A DNA stretch of 64,000 nt, taken from contig NZ_QPJQ01000025.1 of the NCBI RefSeq assembly GCF_003337275.1, forward strand, positions 1 to 64,000. The letters run 5' to 3'. The notes beneath the pieces were generated by a model, which worked only from the letters and a program-made list of their open reading frames with translations, was not told the origin of the DNA and did not search any database. How positions within the stretch are numbered: position 1 is the stretch's first letter; every line of letters begins with the position of its first letter. Origin of the DNA: Marinomonas foliarum (lineage in GTDB: Bacteria > Pseudomonadota > Gammaproteobacteria > Pseudomonadales > Marinomonadaceae). Both the position numbers and the translations under genes were made by a program. Positions 1 through 11,632 of the stretch are shown here, in pieces.

Positions 1-132
1 TCATATTTAGTTAGTTGAACTTGGTCTTCGTTGCTCTGAAGCCTTGTCCGTGTCAGCGAGGGCGTATATTAAGGATCTACAGATTTTGTGCAACCTTTTT
101 TTCAATAAATTTTGAATTAAATTAAAAAGGCG
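1..132. other. Intergenic DNA left of ispH
   Basis: No coding region or RNA gene is recognisable. The right part (about 94-130) is very A+T-rich and holds CCTTTTT (94-100) facing AAAAAGG (124-130), a weak inverted repeat that might end ispH transcription but lacks a G+C stem. The left part belongs to whatever lies outside the window. Confidence 0.3.
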
Positions 133-1083
133 CTACACCTCAACAATACGAAGTTCTTTTGGCATAGAAAAAGACACGTTCTCTTCTCTACCTTTGATCT
201 CTTGAGGAGCGCTACCGCCTTCTGTAACAAGACGATCAATTACCTCATTAACCAACACTTCAGGCGCTGAAGCACCAGCAGTCACACCAATACTACGAAT
301 ACCCTTCAACCAGTCACACTGAATCTCACTAGCATTATCAATCAAAAAAGCTTTTGCTCCCATTCTTTCAGCTAGTTCGCGTAGACGGTTTGAGTTAGAG
401 CTATTCACAGAACCCACCACAAGGACCAATTCAGATTCTTGCGCTAACGTCTTCACCGCATCTTGACGATTTTGCGTTGCATAACAAATATCATCTTTCT
501 TCGGTCCACGAATCATCGGAAAATGTTTGCGAAGCGCATCGATAACAACAGAAGTATCATCCATAGACAATGTTGTTTGAGTAACAAAGGCGAGGCGCTC
601 AGAATTTTTAACTTTAAGCTTCTCAACATCAGCAGGGCTTTCTACTAGATAAATAGCCCCCCCTTGACGGTCATCATACTGTCCCATTGTCCCTTCTACT
701 TCTGGATGACCATCATGGCCAATCAGAACACACTCCATACCATCGCGAGAATAACGCAATACTTCTAAGTGCACTTTAGTAACAAGAGGGCAAGTCGCAT
801 CAAAGACCTTTAAGCCTCTATTCGTTGCTTCATCACGAACCGCTTTTGAAACACCGTGAGCACTAAAGATAACTATATTGTCATCAGGCACTTGGTCCAG
901 TTCATCAACAAAAACAGCACCACGAGACTTTAAAGACTCAACGACAAATTTATTATGTACTACTTCATGACGAACATAGATGGGTGCTTCAAAAAGATCC
1001 AAGCAGCGATTAACGATGTCTATCGCTCTATCAACTCCTGCGCAAAAGCCACGAGGATTCGCTAGTTGAATAGCAAAACTCAT
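133..1083 (-). CDS. ispH: 4-hydroxy-3-methylbut-2-enyl diphosphate reductase
   Basis: Last enzyme of the MEP isoprenoid pathway; reduces HMBPP to IPP and DMAPP with a cytosolic [4Fe-4S] cluster. The 316-residue length is normal. The three cluster cysteines are visible: C14 in GFCAGV, C98 in DATCPL and C200 in DICYATQ, matching E. coli C12, C96 and C197. The ATG overlaps the fkpB stop by four bases, so the two are translationally coupled. It is the last gene of the ribF-ileS-lspA-fkpB-ispH series, the usual gammaproteobacterial arrangement. Nothing is unusual. Confidence 0.98.
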   Translation of the reverse strand: MSFAIQLANPRGFCAGVDRAIDIVNRCLDLFEAPIYVRHEVVHNKFVVESLKSRGAVFVDELDQVPDDNIVIFSAHGVSKAVRDEATNRGLKVFDATCPLVTKVHLEVLRYSRDGMECVLIGHDGHPEVEGTMGQYDDRQGGAIYLVESPADVEKLKVKNSERLAFVTQTTLSMDDTSVVIDALRKHFPMIRGPKKDDICYATQNRQDAVKTLAQESELVLVVGSVNSSNSNRLRELAERMGAKAFLIDNASEIQCDWLKGIRSIGVTAGASAPEVLVNEVIDRLVTEGGSAPQEIKGREENVSFSMPKELRIVEV

Positions 1084-1511
1084 GCAACCTCCTCTACTGC
1101 AACAATCTGAGTTCTAAATGTCAGAGAGCGTCCAGCCAAAGGGTGATTAAAGTCCACCACTACTTCTTTATCGCCAATTTCAGCAATAACGCCTGGCAAT
1201 TCGTTTTTACTCATATCGGCAAAAGACACTACCATCCCCTCTTCTAGATCCATAGAAAACTGAGATCGAGGCATACGCTGGATGTTACTTTCATTGTGTG
1301 CACCAAACGCTTTTTCAGGTGACATAACAAAAGAAGCCTCTTGCCCTGCAGACATACCCAACAAAGCCGTTTCAAAATCTGGTAATAAACTACCATCACC
1401 AAATACAAAACTTGCTGGAGCCTGAGAAAAATTAGAATCAACGATTTGACCGTCTTCAAGTGACAATTCAAAATGCAGAGTGACTCGACTTGTTGCCGTA
1501 ATTACATTCAT
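1080..1511 (-). CDS. fkpB: FKBP-type peptidyl-prolyl cis-trans isomerase (FkpB/SlpA)
   Basis: Cytosolic prolyl isomerase and chaperone of the SlpA/FkpB type, with the IF domain inserted in a small FKBP fold. The 143 residues begin with the family's beta strand (residues 8-20, [12 protein letters not shown]) followed by IVDSNF. The [14 protein letters not shown] segment and a K-AFG motif near residue 70 are typical. It overlaps lspA and ispH by four bases at each end, a compact lspA-fkpB-ispH arrangement seen in many relatives. No membrane or signal segment is present. Confidence 0.93.
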   Translation of the reverse strand: MNVITATSRVTLHFELSLEDGQIVDSNFSQAPASFVFGDGSLLPDFETALLGMSAGQEASFVMSPEKAFGAHNESNIQRMPRSQFSMDLEEGMVVSFADMSKNELPGVIAEIGDKEVVVDFNHPLAGRSLTFRTQIVAVEEVA

Positions 1512-2014
1512 TCTTTTGTACCTTCCTGCTTTTTCGTCACGAAGCCTTCAAGCAACATTAAAATAACACCGATAGTAATAGCAGTATCCGCTAGATTAAA
1601 CGCAGGAAAATACCATGATTGCTGCCAATGAAATTGGAGAAAATCTACAACATGGCCATAAACCAATCGGTCATAAAGATTACCGATAGCACCACCCAAT
1701 ACAAATGTCAGAGCCAATGATTCCAATCGATTTGTCTCTGCGATTTTAACTAGCCGCCAACTGATACCAACAGCTACCGCAAATGCGATTAAAGAGAAGA
1801 ACCAACGCTGCCAGCCCCCCGCTTGCGCGAGAAAACTAAAAGCCGCACCCGTGTTATATCTCAGAGTTAGATCAAAAAATGGCAAAACAGCGATTTCTTG
1901 CCCATAAAACAAATTGGACGATATCACTTGCTTTGTCACCCAATCCAAAGCAAAAAGAATGAGAGCCAGCGCCCACCAGCGCTGTACTCGTTTCCACACA
2001 ATTAAAGCAGTCAT
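1508..2014 (-). CDS. lspA: Lipoprotein signal peptidase (signal peptidase II)
   Basis: Inner-membrane aspartyl protease that removes the signal peptide from diacylglyceryl prolipoproteins. The 168 residues hold four hydrophobic segments (about 15-32, 70-88, 98-113 and 140-160). The catalytic aspartates are D124 in HVVDF and D143 in FNLADTAI, the same numbers as in P. aeruginosa LspA; NLYDR is also present. The start overlaps the ileS stop by one base (TAATG), and the 3' end overlaps fkpB. Confidence 0.97.
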   Translation of the reverse strand: MTALIVWKRVQRWWALALILFALDWVTKQVISSNLFYGQEIAVLPFFDLTLRYNTGAAFSFLAQAGGWQRWFFSLIAFAVAVGISWRLVKIAETNRLESLALTFVLGGAIGNLYDRLVYGHVVDFLQFHWQQSWYFPAFNLADTAITIGVILMLLEGFVTKKQEGTKE

Positions 2015-4836
2015 TAGGCGTAAAGGCGCTCTTCGCCTTCCCCGTCAGGCAAGTTTGAGATACAGCGATCACACAACTCAGGATGCGTTTCTCGTTTACC
2101 CACTTCTTCACGGTGGTGCCAACAACGTACACATTTAGTATACTTGCTCAGTTCAACCTGAACTTTCAAGCCATCAAGGTCTGTAGCAACAGCCTCATCA
2201 CTCGCTTGAGACAAAGGCAGAACCTTAACGTCAGAAGCAATCAAAACGAAACGAAGTTCTTCGCCTAGTCGGGTCAAGGTCGCTTGCAAGGCTTCATTAC
2301 AATAAAGCGTGATATCAGCACTTAAGCTCGCTTTCATCTTACCTTCGCTACGAGCCGCTTCTAACACCTTATTCGTTGCCACTTTAGCTTCAAGAACTTG
2401 CTTCCAAAATTCACGACCCATTGGCTCATCACCAGATAGCTCTTCTAGGCCTTCGTACCATGTTTCTAAGAAAACAGACTCACCGCGCTCACCTGGCAGA
2501 GTTTGCCAGATTTCATCGGCCGTAAAGCTCAAGATAGGCGCAATCCAACGAGAGAAGGCCTCCATCACATGATAAAGCGCTGTTTGAGCAGAACGACGCG
2601 CTAAGCTATCTTCTTGCGTTGTGTATTGGCGATCTTTAATGACATCCAGATAGAAACCACCCAAATCCACAGAACAAAAGTTCTGGATTTTTTGGTTAAC
2701 AGTGTGGAATTGATATTCGTTGTAAGCGGTATTCAACTCTTTTTGCAACAAGGCAGCACGATCTACAATCCAACGATCCAAAGCAATCATTTCGCTCGCA
2801 GGCACCATATGTTCCGCTGGCTCAAAACCATTTAGGTTCGCCATCATAAAGCGCGCCGTATTACGAATACGACGATAAGAATCCGCTACACGTTTAAGGA
2901 TTTCATCAGACACTGTCATTTCAGTGGTGTAATCCGTTGCCGCAACCCACAAACGGATAATATCCGCACCTAGCGTATCCATCACTTTCTGAGGCGACAA
3001 GACGTTACCCAGAGACTTCGACATTTTGCGGCCGTCGCCATCTACGGTAAAACCGTGAGTCAGCACTTGCTTGTATGGTGGCACACCACGCACTGCAATG
3101 GACGTTTTCAAAGATGATTGGAACCAACCGCGATGCTGATCTGAACCCTCAAGATACAAATCAGCAGGGAAGCTCAGCTCGTCACGCTGATCGATAACAG
3201 AGTAATGAGTCACACCAGAGTCAAACCACACATCCAAGGTATCAGTAACCTTGCTGTACTTTTCAGCATCCGCACCCAACAACTCTTCTGCTGCCATTTC
3301 AAACCAAGCGTCGATGCCTTCCACTTCGATTCGTTTAGCGACTTCTTCGATCAAACGAGGTGTTTCAGGGTGAAGCTCTTGAGTCTCTTTATTGATAAAC
3401 AACGCAATCGGAACACCCCAAGTACGCTGACGAGACACACACCAATCAGGGCTGTTATTCAACATCCCTTCCATGCGGTTTTGTCCCCAGCTTGGTACCC
3501 ACTTCACACCTTCAACAGCATGTTTTGCGGCATCTAGTAAACCTTCTTTGGTCATACTGATAAACCACTGAGGCGTTGCACGGAAAATAAGTGGTGTTTT
3601 GGTACGCCAGCAATGCGGATAGCTATGAAAGATCTTAGACTCAAACACTAAAGCGCTGTTACGATTTAATGCTTCAAGTACGGCACCATCTACTTTATAG
3701 ACATGCAAACCAGCAAATTCGCCAGCCGCATCAGAATAAACACCGTTATCTTGAACAAGATTGATTGTACCAATGCCATTTTCACGGCCAACATTAAAGT
3801 CGTCTACGCCGTGATCTGGTGCCGTATGTACGCAACCGGTACCCGCTTCAGTCGTTACGTGCTCACCTAAGATGACAGGAATATCACGCTCTAAGAAAGG
3901 GTGGTTTAACACAGTGCCTGCTAGGTCAGCCCCAACAGCACGACCAACAATGCGAAATTCTGCTACGCCATAGCGAGACATAACACCTTCAACCATGTCT
4001 TCAGCAACAATCAAGCGCTCTTTGCCCAAGCCCATGTCAACTTCAACTAACGCATAGTTAAATTCAGGGTGAACAGAGACTGCTTGGCTTGCTGGAAGCG
4101 TCCAAGGCGTCGTTGTCCAGATAACAACAGACACTTTGCCTTCACCCTCAACATCTGCGAATTTGGCAAGCAAAGCCACTTCGTTTTGTGGAGCATAACG
4201 TACATCCAAGGACAAAGACGTTTTATCTTGGTATTCCACTTCCGCTTCCGCCAAGGCAGAACCACCGACTACACTCCAGTAAACCGGCTTAAAGCCCTTT
4301 ACCAAATGACCGTTTTCAGCGATTTTTCCCAGAGCACGAACGATATTTGCTTCGGTGACAAAATTCATTGTCAGATAAGGATTTTCCCAATCACCCATCA
4401 CACCCAAACGAATAAAGTCTTTTTTCTGTTCTTCAATTTGCGTATAAGCGTATTCGCGGCATTTTGCACGAAACTCTTTATAAGATACTTTCGTTCCGGC
4501 CTTACCTATAAGCTGCTCAACTTTATGCTCGATTGGTAGACCATGACAGTCCCAACCAGGAATATATGGCGCATCAAAGCCACTAACAGTTTTTGACTTA
4601 ACAATAATATCTTTGAGGATTTTGTTAACTGCGTGACCAATGTGAATACTGCCATTTGCGTACGGAGGGCCATCATGAAGAATAAAAGATTTACGGCCTT
4701 TACTTACATCACGTACTTTCTGGTATAGGTCCATATCCTGCCAACGCTTAAGCATTGCAGGTTCACGTTTTGCCAAATCTCCACGCATTGGGAAGTTAGT
4801 ATCTGGCAAATTCAGTGTCGGTTTATAATCACTCAT
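2014..4836 (-). CDS. ileS: Isoleucyl-tRNA synthetase
   Basis: Class I aminoacyl-tRNA synthetase charging tRNA-Ile, with a CP1 editing domain. At 940 residues it has normal bacterial length. The HIGH signature is at residues 65-68 and KMSKS at about 608. The C-terminus carries the zinc finger (CVRC...CDRC), which marks the bacterial, mupirocin-sensitive type rather than the IleS2 type. It lies 32 bases after ribF and overlaps lspA by one base. Confidence 0.99.
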   Translation of the reverse strand: MSDYKPTLNLPDTNFPMRGDLAKREPAMLKRWQDMDLYQKVRDVSKGRKSFILHDGPPYANGSIHIGHAVNKILKDIIVKSKTVSGFDAPYIPGWDCHGLPIEHKVEQLIGKAGTKVSYKEFRAKCREYAYTQIEEQKKDFIRLGVMGDWENPYLTMNFVTEANIVRALGKIAENGHLVKGFKPVYWSVVGGSALAEAEVEYQDKTSLSLDVRYAPQNEVALLAKFADVEGEGKVSVVIWTTTPWTLPASQAVSVHPEFNYALVEVDMGLGKERLIVAEDMVEGVMSRYGVAEFRIVGRAVGADLAGTVLNHPFLERDIPVILGEHVTTEAGTGCVHTAPDHGVDDFNVGRENGIGTINLVQDNGVYSDAAGEFAGLHVYKVDGAVLEALNRNSALVFESKIFHSYPHCWRTKTPLIFRATPQWFISMTKEGLLDAAKHAVEGVKWVPSWGQNRMEGMLNNSPDWCVSRQRTWGVPIALFINKETQELHPETPRLIEEVAKRIEVEGIDAWFEMAAEELLGADAEKYSKVTDTLDVWFDSGVTHYSVIDQRDELSFPADLYLEGSDQHRGWFQSSLKTSIAVRGVPPYKQVLTHGFTVDGDGRKMSKSLGNVLSPQKVMDTLGADIIRLWVAATDYTTEMTVSDEILKRVADSYRRIRNTARFMMANLNGFEPAEHMVPASEMIALDRWIVDRAALLQKELNTAYNEYQFHTVNQKIQNFCSVDLGGFYLDVIKDRQYTTQEDSLARRSAQTALYHVMEAFSRWIAPILSFTADEIWQTLPGERGESVFLETWYEGLEELSGDEPMGREFWKQVLEAKVATNKVLEAARSEGKMKASLSADITLYCNEALQATLTRLGEELRFVLIASDVKVLPLSQASDEAVATDLDGLKVQVELSKYTKCVRCWHHREEVGKRETHPELCDRCISNLPDGEGEERLYA

Positions 4837-4868
4837 GGTTTATCGGTTCATCCTCAAAGATCATCTTT

Positions 4869-5798
4869 TCACTGATTAGCAAAAAAGCGTAACGCTTCTT
4901 CTTTATCACATTGAATTTGTTTTTCCAGCGCATCTAAGCTGGCCATTTTTCGCTCTGCCCTAATGAAATGACAGAAAGTAACCTGAACGTATTTGTCGTA
5001 CAGATCACCGGTAAAATCTAATAAATGCACCTCTAATATCGGCGTTTTACCTTGAACAGTAGGACGCACACCGATATTCGCTACACCATTATGAGAAATG
5101 CCATCAACCATAAAAGTCACGGCATACACCCCTGACAACGCAGCCTTAATCCCTTTAAGATGTACATTCGCTGTTGGAAAGCCTAATTTTCGCCCTAACT
5201 GCTGTCCATGTATCACACGACCACTTAAAGAAACCGCATGCCCCATGTTCATTTGTGCTGCTGAAATATCACCACGCTCTAGCGCTTTTCTAACTAAAGT
5301 ACTACTCACTCGTTCATTCAGAGCATTTAACACCGAGGGTGTATTTTCGACATCGAAGCCATGCTGACTACCAAATTCTTGCAGATAGTAAAAATCCCCC
5401 TGTCGATCACAACCAAAACGAAAATCGTCACCCACAACTAAATGCTTTACTGACAAGCCATCTAATAAAATTTGCTGACAAAATGCCTGTGCATCTAATT
5501 GCTGGAGTTTGGGATTGAATGGCATGCAAAGTACATAATCAATACCCTGCCCTTCCAATAACCTAACCTTATCTCGCATACGACCAATGCGACCTGGCGC
5601 CGTATCTGGAGCAAAGAACTCTCTCGGTTGAGGCTCAAAAATCATAATAGCGGCTGGCGCATCGTATTGCTTAGCCAAAGCTTTAGCACGTGCCAATATT
5701 GCACCATGCCCTAAATGAACACCGTCAAAATTCCCTATCGTCAGCACGCATTCTTTATGCTTTGAACGGATATTATGAATACCGCGAATTAACTCCAT
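4869..5798 (-). CDS. ribF: Bifunctional riboflavin kinase / FAD synthetase
   Basis: Converts riboflavin to FMN and FMN to FAD in the cytosol. The 309 residues have both domains: an N-terminal nucleotidyltransferase with GNFDGVHLGH (about 22-31) and a C-terminal flavokinase with GRKLGFPTAN (about 202-211). It precedes ileS by 32 bases. A 139-base gap separates it from murJ and holds a candidate promoter at 5848-5858, so ribF probably heads the ribF-to-ispH transcript. Confidence 0.97.
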   Translation of the reverse strand: MELIRGIHNIRSKHKECVLTIGNFDGVHLGHGAILARAKALAKQYDAPAAIMIFEPQPREFFAPDTAPGRIGRMRDKVRLLEGQGIDYVLCMPFNPKLQQLDAQAFCQQILLDGLSVKHLVVGDDFRFGCDRQGDFYYLQEFGSQHGFDVENTPSVLNALNERVSSTLVRKALERGDISAAQMNMGHAVSLSGRVIHGQQLGRKLGFPTANVHLKGIKAALSGVYAVTFMVDGISHNGVANIGVRPTVQGKTPILEVHLLDFTGDLYDKYVQVTFCHFIRAERKMASLDALEKQIQCDKEEALRFFANQ

Positions 5799-5847
5799 AG
5801 AACCCCGTACAAAACAATTAAATCCAGCGTCGAAAAAAATACCACGG

Positions 5848-5858
5848 ATTATATAGCA
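5848..5858 (-). promoter_or_regulatory. Candidate extended -10 promoter for ribF operon
   Basis: On the minus strand TGCTATATA (5850-5858) runs into an exact TATAAT (5848-5853). No good -35 lies 16-18 bases upstream, which fits an extended -10 promoter. It sits about 50 bases before the ribF ATG in the only sizeable gap of the cluster. Confidence 0.45.
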
Positions 5859-5937
5859 GTTAACCAGATGAAGGTAGGCCAGAACTTGAACAAGCTGTGC
5901 AAACTAACAATCAAAGACAAAAACACATCATAGACAT

Positions 5938-7506
5938 CTAATGCTTTAAAATTGAAGGGCGCAACCCAGCAATCACAGCGACAAGCACATACACTAGCAC
6001 ACCACTAACCACCACCGACAAAGTACAACCTACTCGATACAAGTCATCCATTTGCGTCCACTGCCAGCCTTGCAGAAGAAACAAGTACAAACATCCACCA
6101 AGCGCCAACGTAGCAGTCAACAATATACGTAGCAAACGCCCCCACTGAGCTGAAAAAACATGATATTGCTTCTTATACAAACCGCGCCATAGTAAGAAAG
6201 CATTCAAGCCAGCCGACAAACTTGTCGCCAACGCCAGTCCAACATGCCCAAGCGGCCAGACCAGTATCAAGTTCAGCACCATATTTGATACCATAGCAAT
6301 AATACCTATACGCACAGGCGTTTTGGTATCTTGTCTCGCGTAATACCCTGGCGCCAATACTTTGATCAGCATCATGAACACCAAACCCAACGAATATGCC
6401 TGCAAACTTTGCGCTGCCATCTGAACATCGTTTACCGTTAACTCACCACGATAAAAAATCGTCGCAATCAAAGGCTCAGCCAACATAAACAACGCCAACG
6501 ACGACGGAATAGCAATCAGCAACAATATTCGCAACGCCCAATCCAGTGTTTCCGAGAACTTCGACGCTTCACCACCAGAAAAACTACGAGATAGCGAAGG
6601 TAAAATAACCGTACTGATGGCAATAGCAAAAATACCCAGCGGCAATTCATACAATCGATCAGACAAATACAGCCAAGTAATACTACCCGTCTGTAAAAAA
6701 GACGCCAGCACTGTGTCTAACAACAAATTAATCTGACTTACGGAAACCCCAAACAGCGCCGGCCCCATCAAAAGCAAAATTCGTTTCACACCTGGATGAC
6801 GAAACCCCAATGTCGGCATTGGCAGCAGTCGCAACCTCGCCAAAAACGGCACTTGAAATATCAACTGAATCAGTCCCGCAAAAAACACCCCCCAAGCAAC
6901 CGCCGTTTCAGCTTGCGCAACAGTACGAGCAAAAAACACCGTCGCAACAATAAGAGAGATATTTAAAAAGATCGGTGTGATTGCCGGCACTGCGTATTCA
7001 CCATGAGCATTCAAAATCCCACCCGCCAAAGCTGTTAAGGAAATGAACAGCAAGTAAGGGAAAGTAATGACCAGCAAATCAGATGCTAATGCAGCTTGAC
7101 CATCATCACCTGCAAAACCAGGTGCAAATACGTAAACAACCCAAGGTGCGCACACCATAAAAATCACAGTGATACACAGCAACACCAAAGCAAGCGATCC
7201 AGATACCGCAGAAATCAGAGCTCGCACCTCATCTTTACCTTCTTTAACGCGGTAATCACTCAATACTGGAACAAATGCTTGAGCAAACGCCCCTTCCGCA
7301 AATAAACGACGAAAAAAGTTAGGGATTTTAAAAGCCACATAAAAAGCATCTGCACTTCCGCTTGCCCCCAAAACATAAGCCAAAGCGGCATCCCTCACCA
7401 ACCCAAGAATACGAGAAAGAAAAGTACAAATAGAAACCAGGACACCAGAACGTAATAAAGACAAAGACTTAGGCTTTTTATTGGTGGCAATCTTTTTTTC
7501 AGACAT
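5938..7506 (-). CDS. murJ: Lipid II flippase MurJ (MviN)
   Basis: Polytopic inner-membrane protein of the MOP superfamily that flips lipid II to the periplasm for peptidoglycan synthesis. The 522 residues are typical and show about 14 hydrophobic helices. Conserved elements include the N-terminal LSRILGLVRD with its arginines and AFKIPNFFRRLFAEGAF near residues 58-74. The first 15 residues are a basic cytoplasmic tail. It is divergent from rpsT, and ribF follows after 139 bases. Confidence 0.97.
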   Translation of the reverse strand: MSEKKIATNKKPKSLSLLRSGVLVSICTFLSRILGLVRDAALAYVLGASGSADAFYVAFKIPNFFRRLFAEGAFAQAFVPVLSDYRVKEGKDEVRALISAVSGSLALVLLCITVIFMVCAPWVVYVFAPGFAGDDGQAALASDLLVITFPYLLFISLTALAGGILNAHGEYAVPAITPIFLNISLIVATVFFARTVAQAETAVAWGVFFAGLIQLIFQVPFLARLRLLPMPTLGFRHPGVKRILLLMGPALFGVSVSQINLLLDTVLASFLQTGSITWLYLSDRLYELPLGIFAIAISTVILPSLSRSFSGGEASKFSETLDWALRILLLIAIPSSLALFMLAEPLIATIFYRGELTVNDVQMAAQSLQAYSLGLVFMMLIKVLAPGYYARQDTKTPVRIGIIAMVSNMVLNLILVWPLGHVGLALATSLSAGLNAFLLWRGLYKKQYHVFSAQWGRLLRILLTATLALGGCLYLFLLQGWQWTQMDDLYRVGCTLSVVVSGVLVYVLVAVIAGLRPSILKH

Positions 7507-7614
7507 AAGAAATTACGACTTAGACAATAGACAGATGCATCAAGAATAACACCTGCAACAGCTAGAGCGCAGCCAAATATATAAGCTCATTTGATTAAAA
7601 TTTGTATAATAGGG

Positions 7615-7642
7615 TTGTGACTGCGCTAAAAACTGGTAAAAT
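7615..7642 (+). promoter_or_regulatory. Candidate rpsT promoter with G+C-rich discriminator
   Basis: TTGTGA (7615-7620), a 16-base spacer and TAAAAT (7637-7642) match sigma70 at 4/6 and 5/6. The next bases, CCGCCGCG, form a G+C-rich discriminator typical of ppGpp/DksA-controlled promoters. A TTGACA occurs downstream at 7669-7674 but has no acceptable -10 partner. Confidence 0.55.
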
Positions 7643-7682
7643 CCGCCGCGAGATTTCAAAGTTAAAACTTGACATTAATTTC

Positions 7683-7707
7683 ATGACACAGCACAGTGCT
7701 GGGTCAT
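7683..7707 (+). promoter_or_regulatory. rpsT leader hairpin
   Basis: ATGAC-A-CAGCA (7683-7693), a CAG loop and TGCTG-G-GTCAT (7697-7707) form two perfect five-base-pair helices separated by one A/G mismatch. The structure ends 17 bases before the Shine-Dalgarno of rpsT. Its position suggests autoregulation by S20, but the mechanism is inferred. Confidence 0.5.
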
Positions 7708-7736
7708 AACTTATTCCAAATTAAAGGAGCCAGACC

Positions 7737-8000
7737 GTGGCAAATTCCGCCGGTTCAAAAAAACGCGCGCGCCAAGCAGTAAAAAGCCGCGCTCACAATG
7801 GTAGCCTTCGTTCAATGGTTCGCACGTACTTGAAAAAAGTAGATGCGGCTATCGAAGCAGGCAATCAAGCTGACGCACAAGCAGCTTACGTTCTAGCAAC
7901 TTCTAAGCTAGACAAAGCCGCAGACAAAGGCCTATATCACAAAAACAAAGCAGCTCGTCATAAGAGCCGCTTGAGTGCTAAAATCAAAGCACTGGCCTAA
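7737..8000 (+). CDS. rpsT: 30S ribosomal protein S20
   Basis: Binds 16S rRNA early in small-subunit assembly. The 87 residues have the basic helical S20 pattern ([10 protein letters not shown] at 4-13, [12 protein letters not shown] at the end). The start is GTG at 7737, six bases after AAGGAG (7725-7730); E. coli rpsT also uses a non-ATG start (UUG). It is a single-gene unit with its own promoter (7615-7642), leader hairpin and terminator, divergent from murJ. Confidence 0.98.
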   Translation: MANSAGSKKRARQAVKSRAHNGSLRSMVRTYLKKVDAAIEAGNQADAQAAYVLATSKLDKAADKGLYHKNKAARHKSRLSAKIKALA

Positions 8001-8007
8001 CACCTAT

Positions 8008-8035
8008 AAAAAAACCGGCATTTGCCGGTTTTTTT
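8008..8035. terminator. Bidirectional terminator between rpsT and dgkA
   Basis: CCGGCA (8015-8020) and TGCCGG (8023-8028) are flanked by A7 on the left and T7 on the right, a textbook intrinsic terminator in both directions. It lies eight bases after rpsT and serves the convergent pair rpsT and dgkA. Confidence 0.93.
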
Positions 8036-8073
8036 ATATCTAAATTCTATCTAAATACTCCGCTCGAACAACA

Positions 8074-8436
8074 TCACCCAAACAGAATAACCAACCAAAC
8101 AATAGCGGCTAAAACCAAAGCCAGCATAACCGCAGCCGACCCTAAGTCTTTTGCCCGACCAGACAGCTCATGGTGCTCAGGACTAATACGATCAACCACC
8201 GCCTCAACGCTGGAATTAAACGTCTCAACAATCAACACCATACCCACCGAAAAAATCAGCACAGCGCGCTCAAGACCAGTATCACCAAGCCAAATAGCAA
8301 AAGGCAAAGAAATCAAAAACAAAAAAGCCTCTTGGCGAAAGGCCGCCTCATGCTTCCACTGGGCACGCAAACCTTGATAGGAATATTTTGACGCACTTAA
8401 GACGCGATCCAAACCCACTTTACCAGGCTTTGCCAT
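8074..8436 (-). CDS. dgkA: Diacylglycerol kinase
   Basis: Small inner-membrane kinase that phosphorylates diacylglycerol to phosphatidic acid, recycling lipid left by membrane-derived glucan synthesis. The 120 residues have three hydrophobic helices and the family motif FNSSVEAVVDRI followed by HHELSGRAKDLGSAAV (about 73-104). AGAGG precedes the ATG by five bases. It follows proB by 12 bases and is probably the last gene of an obgE-proB-dgkA transcript. Confidence 0.96.
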   Translation of the reverse strand: MAKPGKVGLDRVLSASKYSYQGLRAQWKHEAAFRQEAFLFLISLPFAIWLGDTGLERAVLIFSVGMVLIVETFNSSVEAVVDRISPEHHELSGRAKDLGSAAVMLALVLAAIVWLVILFG

Positions 8437-8448
8437 GACAACCTCTTT

Positions 8449-9573
8449 TTAAATAATAACCAAATCGTCGCGATGAATTAATTCGGGCTCACCTTTGTAG
8501 CCTAAAATTTCACCAATACTAGAAGAAGGCTGACCCAATAACTTCAATGTCTCAGCAACACTGTAGTTCACCAAACCCCGGGCCACTAGACCACCTTGCA
8601 AATCGACGCAAATCACCATATCACCACGAGAAAAAGTACCTTGAGCATCTCTTACACCCACAGACAAAAGACTAGTACCCTCTTTACGCAGTGCTTTCAC
8701 CGCACCATCATCTAGGATCAAAGCACCGCGACTCTTAAGATGCCCAGCCAACCACTGTTTACGGGCAGCCACTCTTCCGTGCTCCGGCTGCAGCCAGGTT
8801 CCCAGCACCTCACCGGAAGCTACGCGAACAATCACATTTTCTTCGCGACCAGAAGCAATCAAGGTATCCGCTCCAGAACGAGCAGCCAAACGCGCCGCTC
8901 GAACTTTCGTAAGCATACCACCGCTACCTAGCAAACCAGCGCCACCGCTTGCCATTGATTCAAGCCGATCATCCGATGCTGAAATATGAGCTATTAATGT
9001 TGCATCTTTATGATCACGAGGATTTTTATCAAATAAACCATGCTGATCCGTCAAAATAACTAACACATCAGCCTCTACCAAGTTAGCAACCAAGGCACCC
9101 AGCGTGTCATTATCGCCAAAACGAATCTCATCAGTTACAACAGTGTCATTTTCATTAACTATGGGTACAACACCAAAACCAAGCAAAGTTCGCAACGAAG
9201 ATCGAGCGTTTAAATAACGTCGGCGATTAGATAAGTCATCGTGAGTTAGCAGTATTTGAGCCGTACACAGACCATGTTTCTCGAAATGAGATTCATACAC
9301 CCCCACCAACTCCATTTGCCCTACCGCAGCAGCGGCTTGAAGCTCATTCACTTGAGTGGGGCGAGAAGAAAAACCAAGACGCTTCATGCCAGCAGCAATA
9401 GAGCCAGAAGAAACTAGAACAACTTCCTTCCCCTGCGCTCGCAGCTCGGCTATCTGAGCAACCCAAAGACCAATTCGAGCAACATCCAACCCCTGCCCAT
9501 CATTTGTCAATAACGCACTACCGATTTTAACGACAATACGCTGCGCCTTCGCTATTTTCTCTCGCATATCCAT
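8449..9573 (-). CDS. proB: Glutamate 5-kinase
   Basis: First step of proline synthesis: ATP-dependent phosphorylation of glutamate, feedback-inhibited by proline in the family. At 374 residues it has an amino-acid-kinase domain ([10 protein letters not shown] near 14-23, [13 protein letters not shown] near 55-67) and a C-terminal PUA domain from about residue 280. Two in-frame ATGs (9573 and 9567) are possible starts; the first is given. The gene follows obgE by 26 bases, the Pseudomonas-type obgE-proB pairing. Confidence 0.97.
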   Translation of the reverse strand: MDMREKIAKAQRIVVKIGSALLTNDGQGLDVARIGLWVAQIAELRAQGKEVVLVSSGSIAAGMKRLGFSSRPTQVNELQAAAAVGQMELVGVYESHFEKHGLCTAQILLTHDDLSNRRRYLNARSSLRTLLGFGVVPIVNENDTVVTDEIRFGDNDTLGALVANLVEADVLVILTDQHGLFDKNPRDHKDATLIAHISASDDRLESMASGGAGLLGSGGMLTKVRAARLAARSGADTLIASGREENVIVRVASGEVLGTWLQPEHGRVAARKQWLAGHLKSRGALILDDGAVKALRKEGTSLLSVGVRDAQGTFSRGDMVICVDLQGGLVARGLVNYSVAETLKLLGQPSSSIGEILGYKGEPELIHRDDLVII

Positions 9574-9599
9574 GATACTACTTTTTCCTACTCATCAGA

Positions 9600-10814
<1,215 letters not shown>

Positions 10815-10848
10815 TCAGTTTCAATAACACTGATTATAGAATTCTTCC

Positions 10849-10881
10849 AAAAAAAAAGCCCCGCGTCGCGGAGCTTTTTTT
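10849..10881 (-). terminator. rpmA terminator
   Basis: On the minus strand a G+C-rich hairpin (GCTCCGCG over CGCGGGGC, one mismatch) is followed by nine T (complement of 10849-10857). It lies 18 bases after the rpmA stop and would reduce read-through into obgE. Confidence 0.88.
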
Positions 10882-10898
10882 AAGTTTTTAGTAAGCGA

Positions 10899-11156
10899 TT
10901 AAGCAGCTACGACAGAAACTGTACGACGCTTAAACTTACCTTTCACTTCAAACTTCACTTGGCCTTCAACAACAGCGAACAAAGTGTGATCTTTACCAAT
11001 TTGAACACCAGCACCAGGGTGGAACTGCGTACCACGCTGACGAACAAGGATGTTACCTGGGATCACAACTTGACCACCAAAACGTTTGACACCTAATCGT
11101 TTCGACTCGGAATCGCGACCGTTACGAGTACTACCACCCGCCTTTTTATGAGCCAT
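10899..11156 (-). CDS. rpmA: 50S ribosomal protein L27
   Basis: Its N-terminal tail reaches the peptidyl-transferase centre. The 85 residues start [15 protein letters not shown], the form that is not N-terminally processed by a Firmicutes-type protease. KRFGGQ and the GTQFHPG motif (about residue 40-46) are present. It is the second gene of rplU-rpmA, 31 bases after rplU, and is followed by a strong terminator. Confidence 0.98.
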   Translation of the reverse strand: MAHKKAGGSTRNGRDSESKRLGVKRFGGQVVIPGNILVRQRGTQFHPGAGVQIGKDHTLFAVVEGQVKFEVKGKFKRRTVSVVAA

Positions 11157-11187
11157 GACTTACTCCTTAAATTTGAATAGTTAGCGC

Positions 11188-11496
11188 TTAGTTAATACCA
11201 GTTATTTTCACTTCCGTGAACCACTGACGATGACCCATACGCTTCATAGAATGCTTACGACGACGGAATTTCAAAATTTTCACTTTGTCTCCGCGACCAT
11301 GAGCAACAACTTCAGCTGTTACTTTAGCGCCTTCTACAACTGGTGCACCAACTTTAACGTCGTCGCCGTTGCAAACAAGAAGAACGTCATCGAACTGAAT
11401 CGCGCCGCCTTCTTCAACAGCTAATTTCTCAACCTTAAGGGTTTGGCCTTCTTCTACACGGTATTGCTTACCGCCAGTTTTGATCACTGCAAACAT
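11188..11496 (-). CDS. rplU: 50S ribosomal protein L21
   Basis: Binds 23S rRNA near L20. The start chosen is ATG at 11496 ([12 protein letters not shown]), giving 103 residues, the family length. An in-frame TTG at 11508 would add four residues, but its codons contain the Shine-Dalgarno GGAG, which is correctly spaced only for the ATG. The C-terminal [14 protein letters not shown] is the RNA-binding signature. The 130-base leader can fold (11512-11623). Confidence 0.97.
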   Translation of the reverse strand: MFAVIKTGGKQYRVEEGQTLKVEKLAVEEGGAIQFDDVLLVCNGDDVKVGAPVVEGAKVTAEVVAHGRGDKVKILKFRRRKHSMKRMGHRQWFTEVKITGIN

Positions 11497-11511
11497 GTTC
11501 TTCTCCAATGA

Positions 11512-11623
11512 GATTTACCCGGCTACTGAATTTGAATTTGACCTACTTCTAGTGGCAGTAACTTTTACCCGAATCGGATAAAAATCGCTAACCATATGAT
11601 AGGGAGCAAAATGTGGGTAAATC
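11512..11623 (-). promoter_or_regulatory. Candidate structured rplU leader
   Basis: Near the predicted transcript 5' end lies GATTTACCC (complement of 11615-11623). It can pair perfectly with GGGTAAATC (complement of 11512-11520), just before the rplU Shine-Dalgarno. Between them TTTTATCCG and CGGGTAAAA (complement of 11563-11583) form a nine-pair hairpin with a three-base loop. The arrangement resembles a ribosomal-protein autoregulatory leader; this is inference from pairing only. Confidence 0.5.
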
Positions 11624-11632
11624 GGACGCGAG

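Noticed and set aside
4069..4539. 156-codon plus-strand frame inside ileS
   Set aside because: Antisense to conserved IleS sequence; no homology recognised.
7669..7674. TTGACA as the rpsT -35
   Set aside because: No acceptable -10 lies 16-18 bases downstream; the upstream TTGTGA/TAAAAT pair is better.
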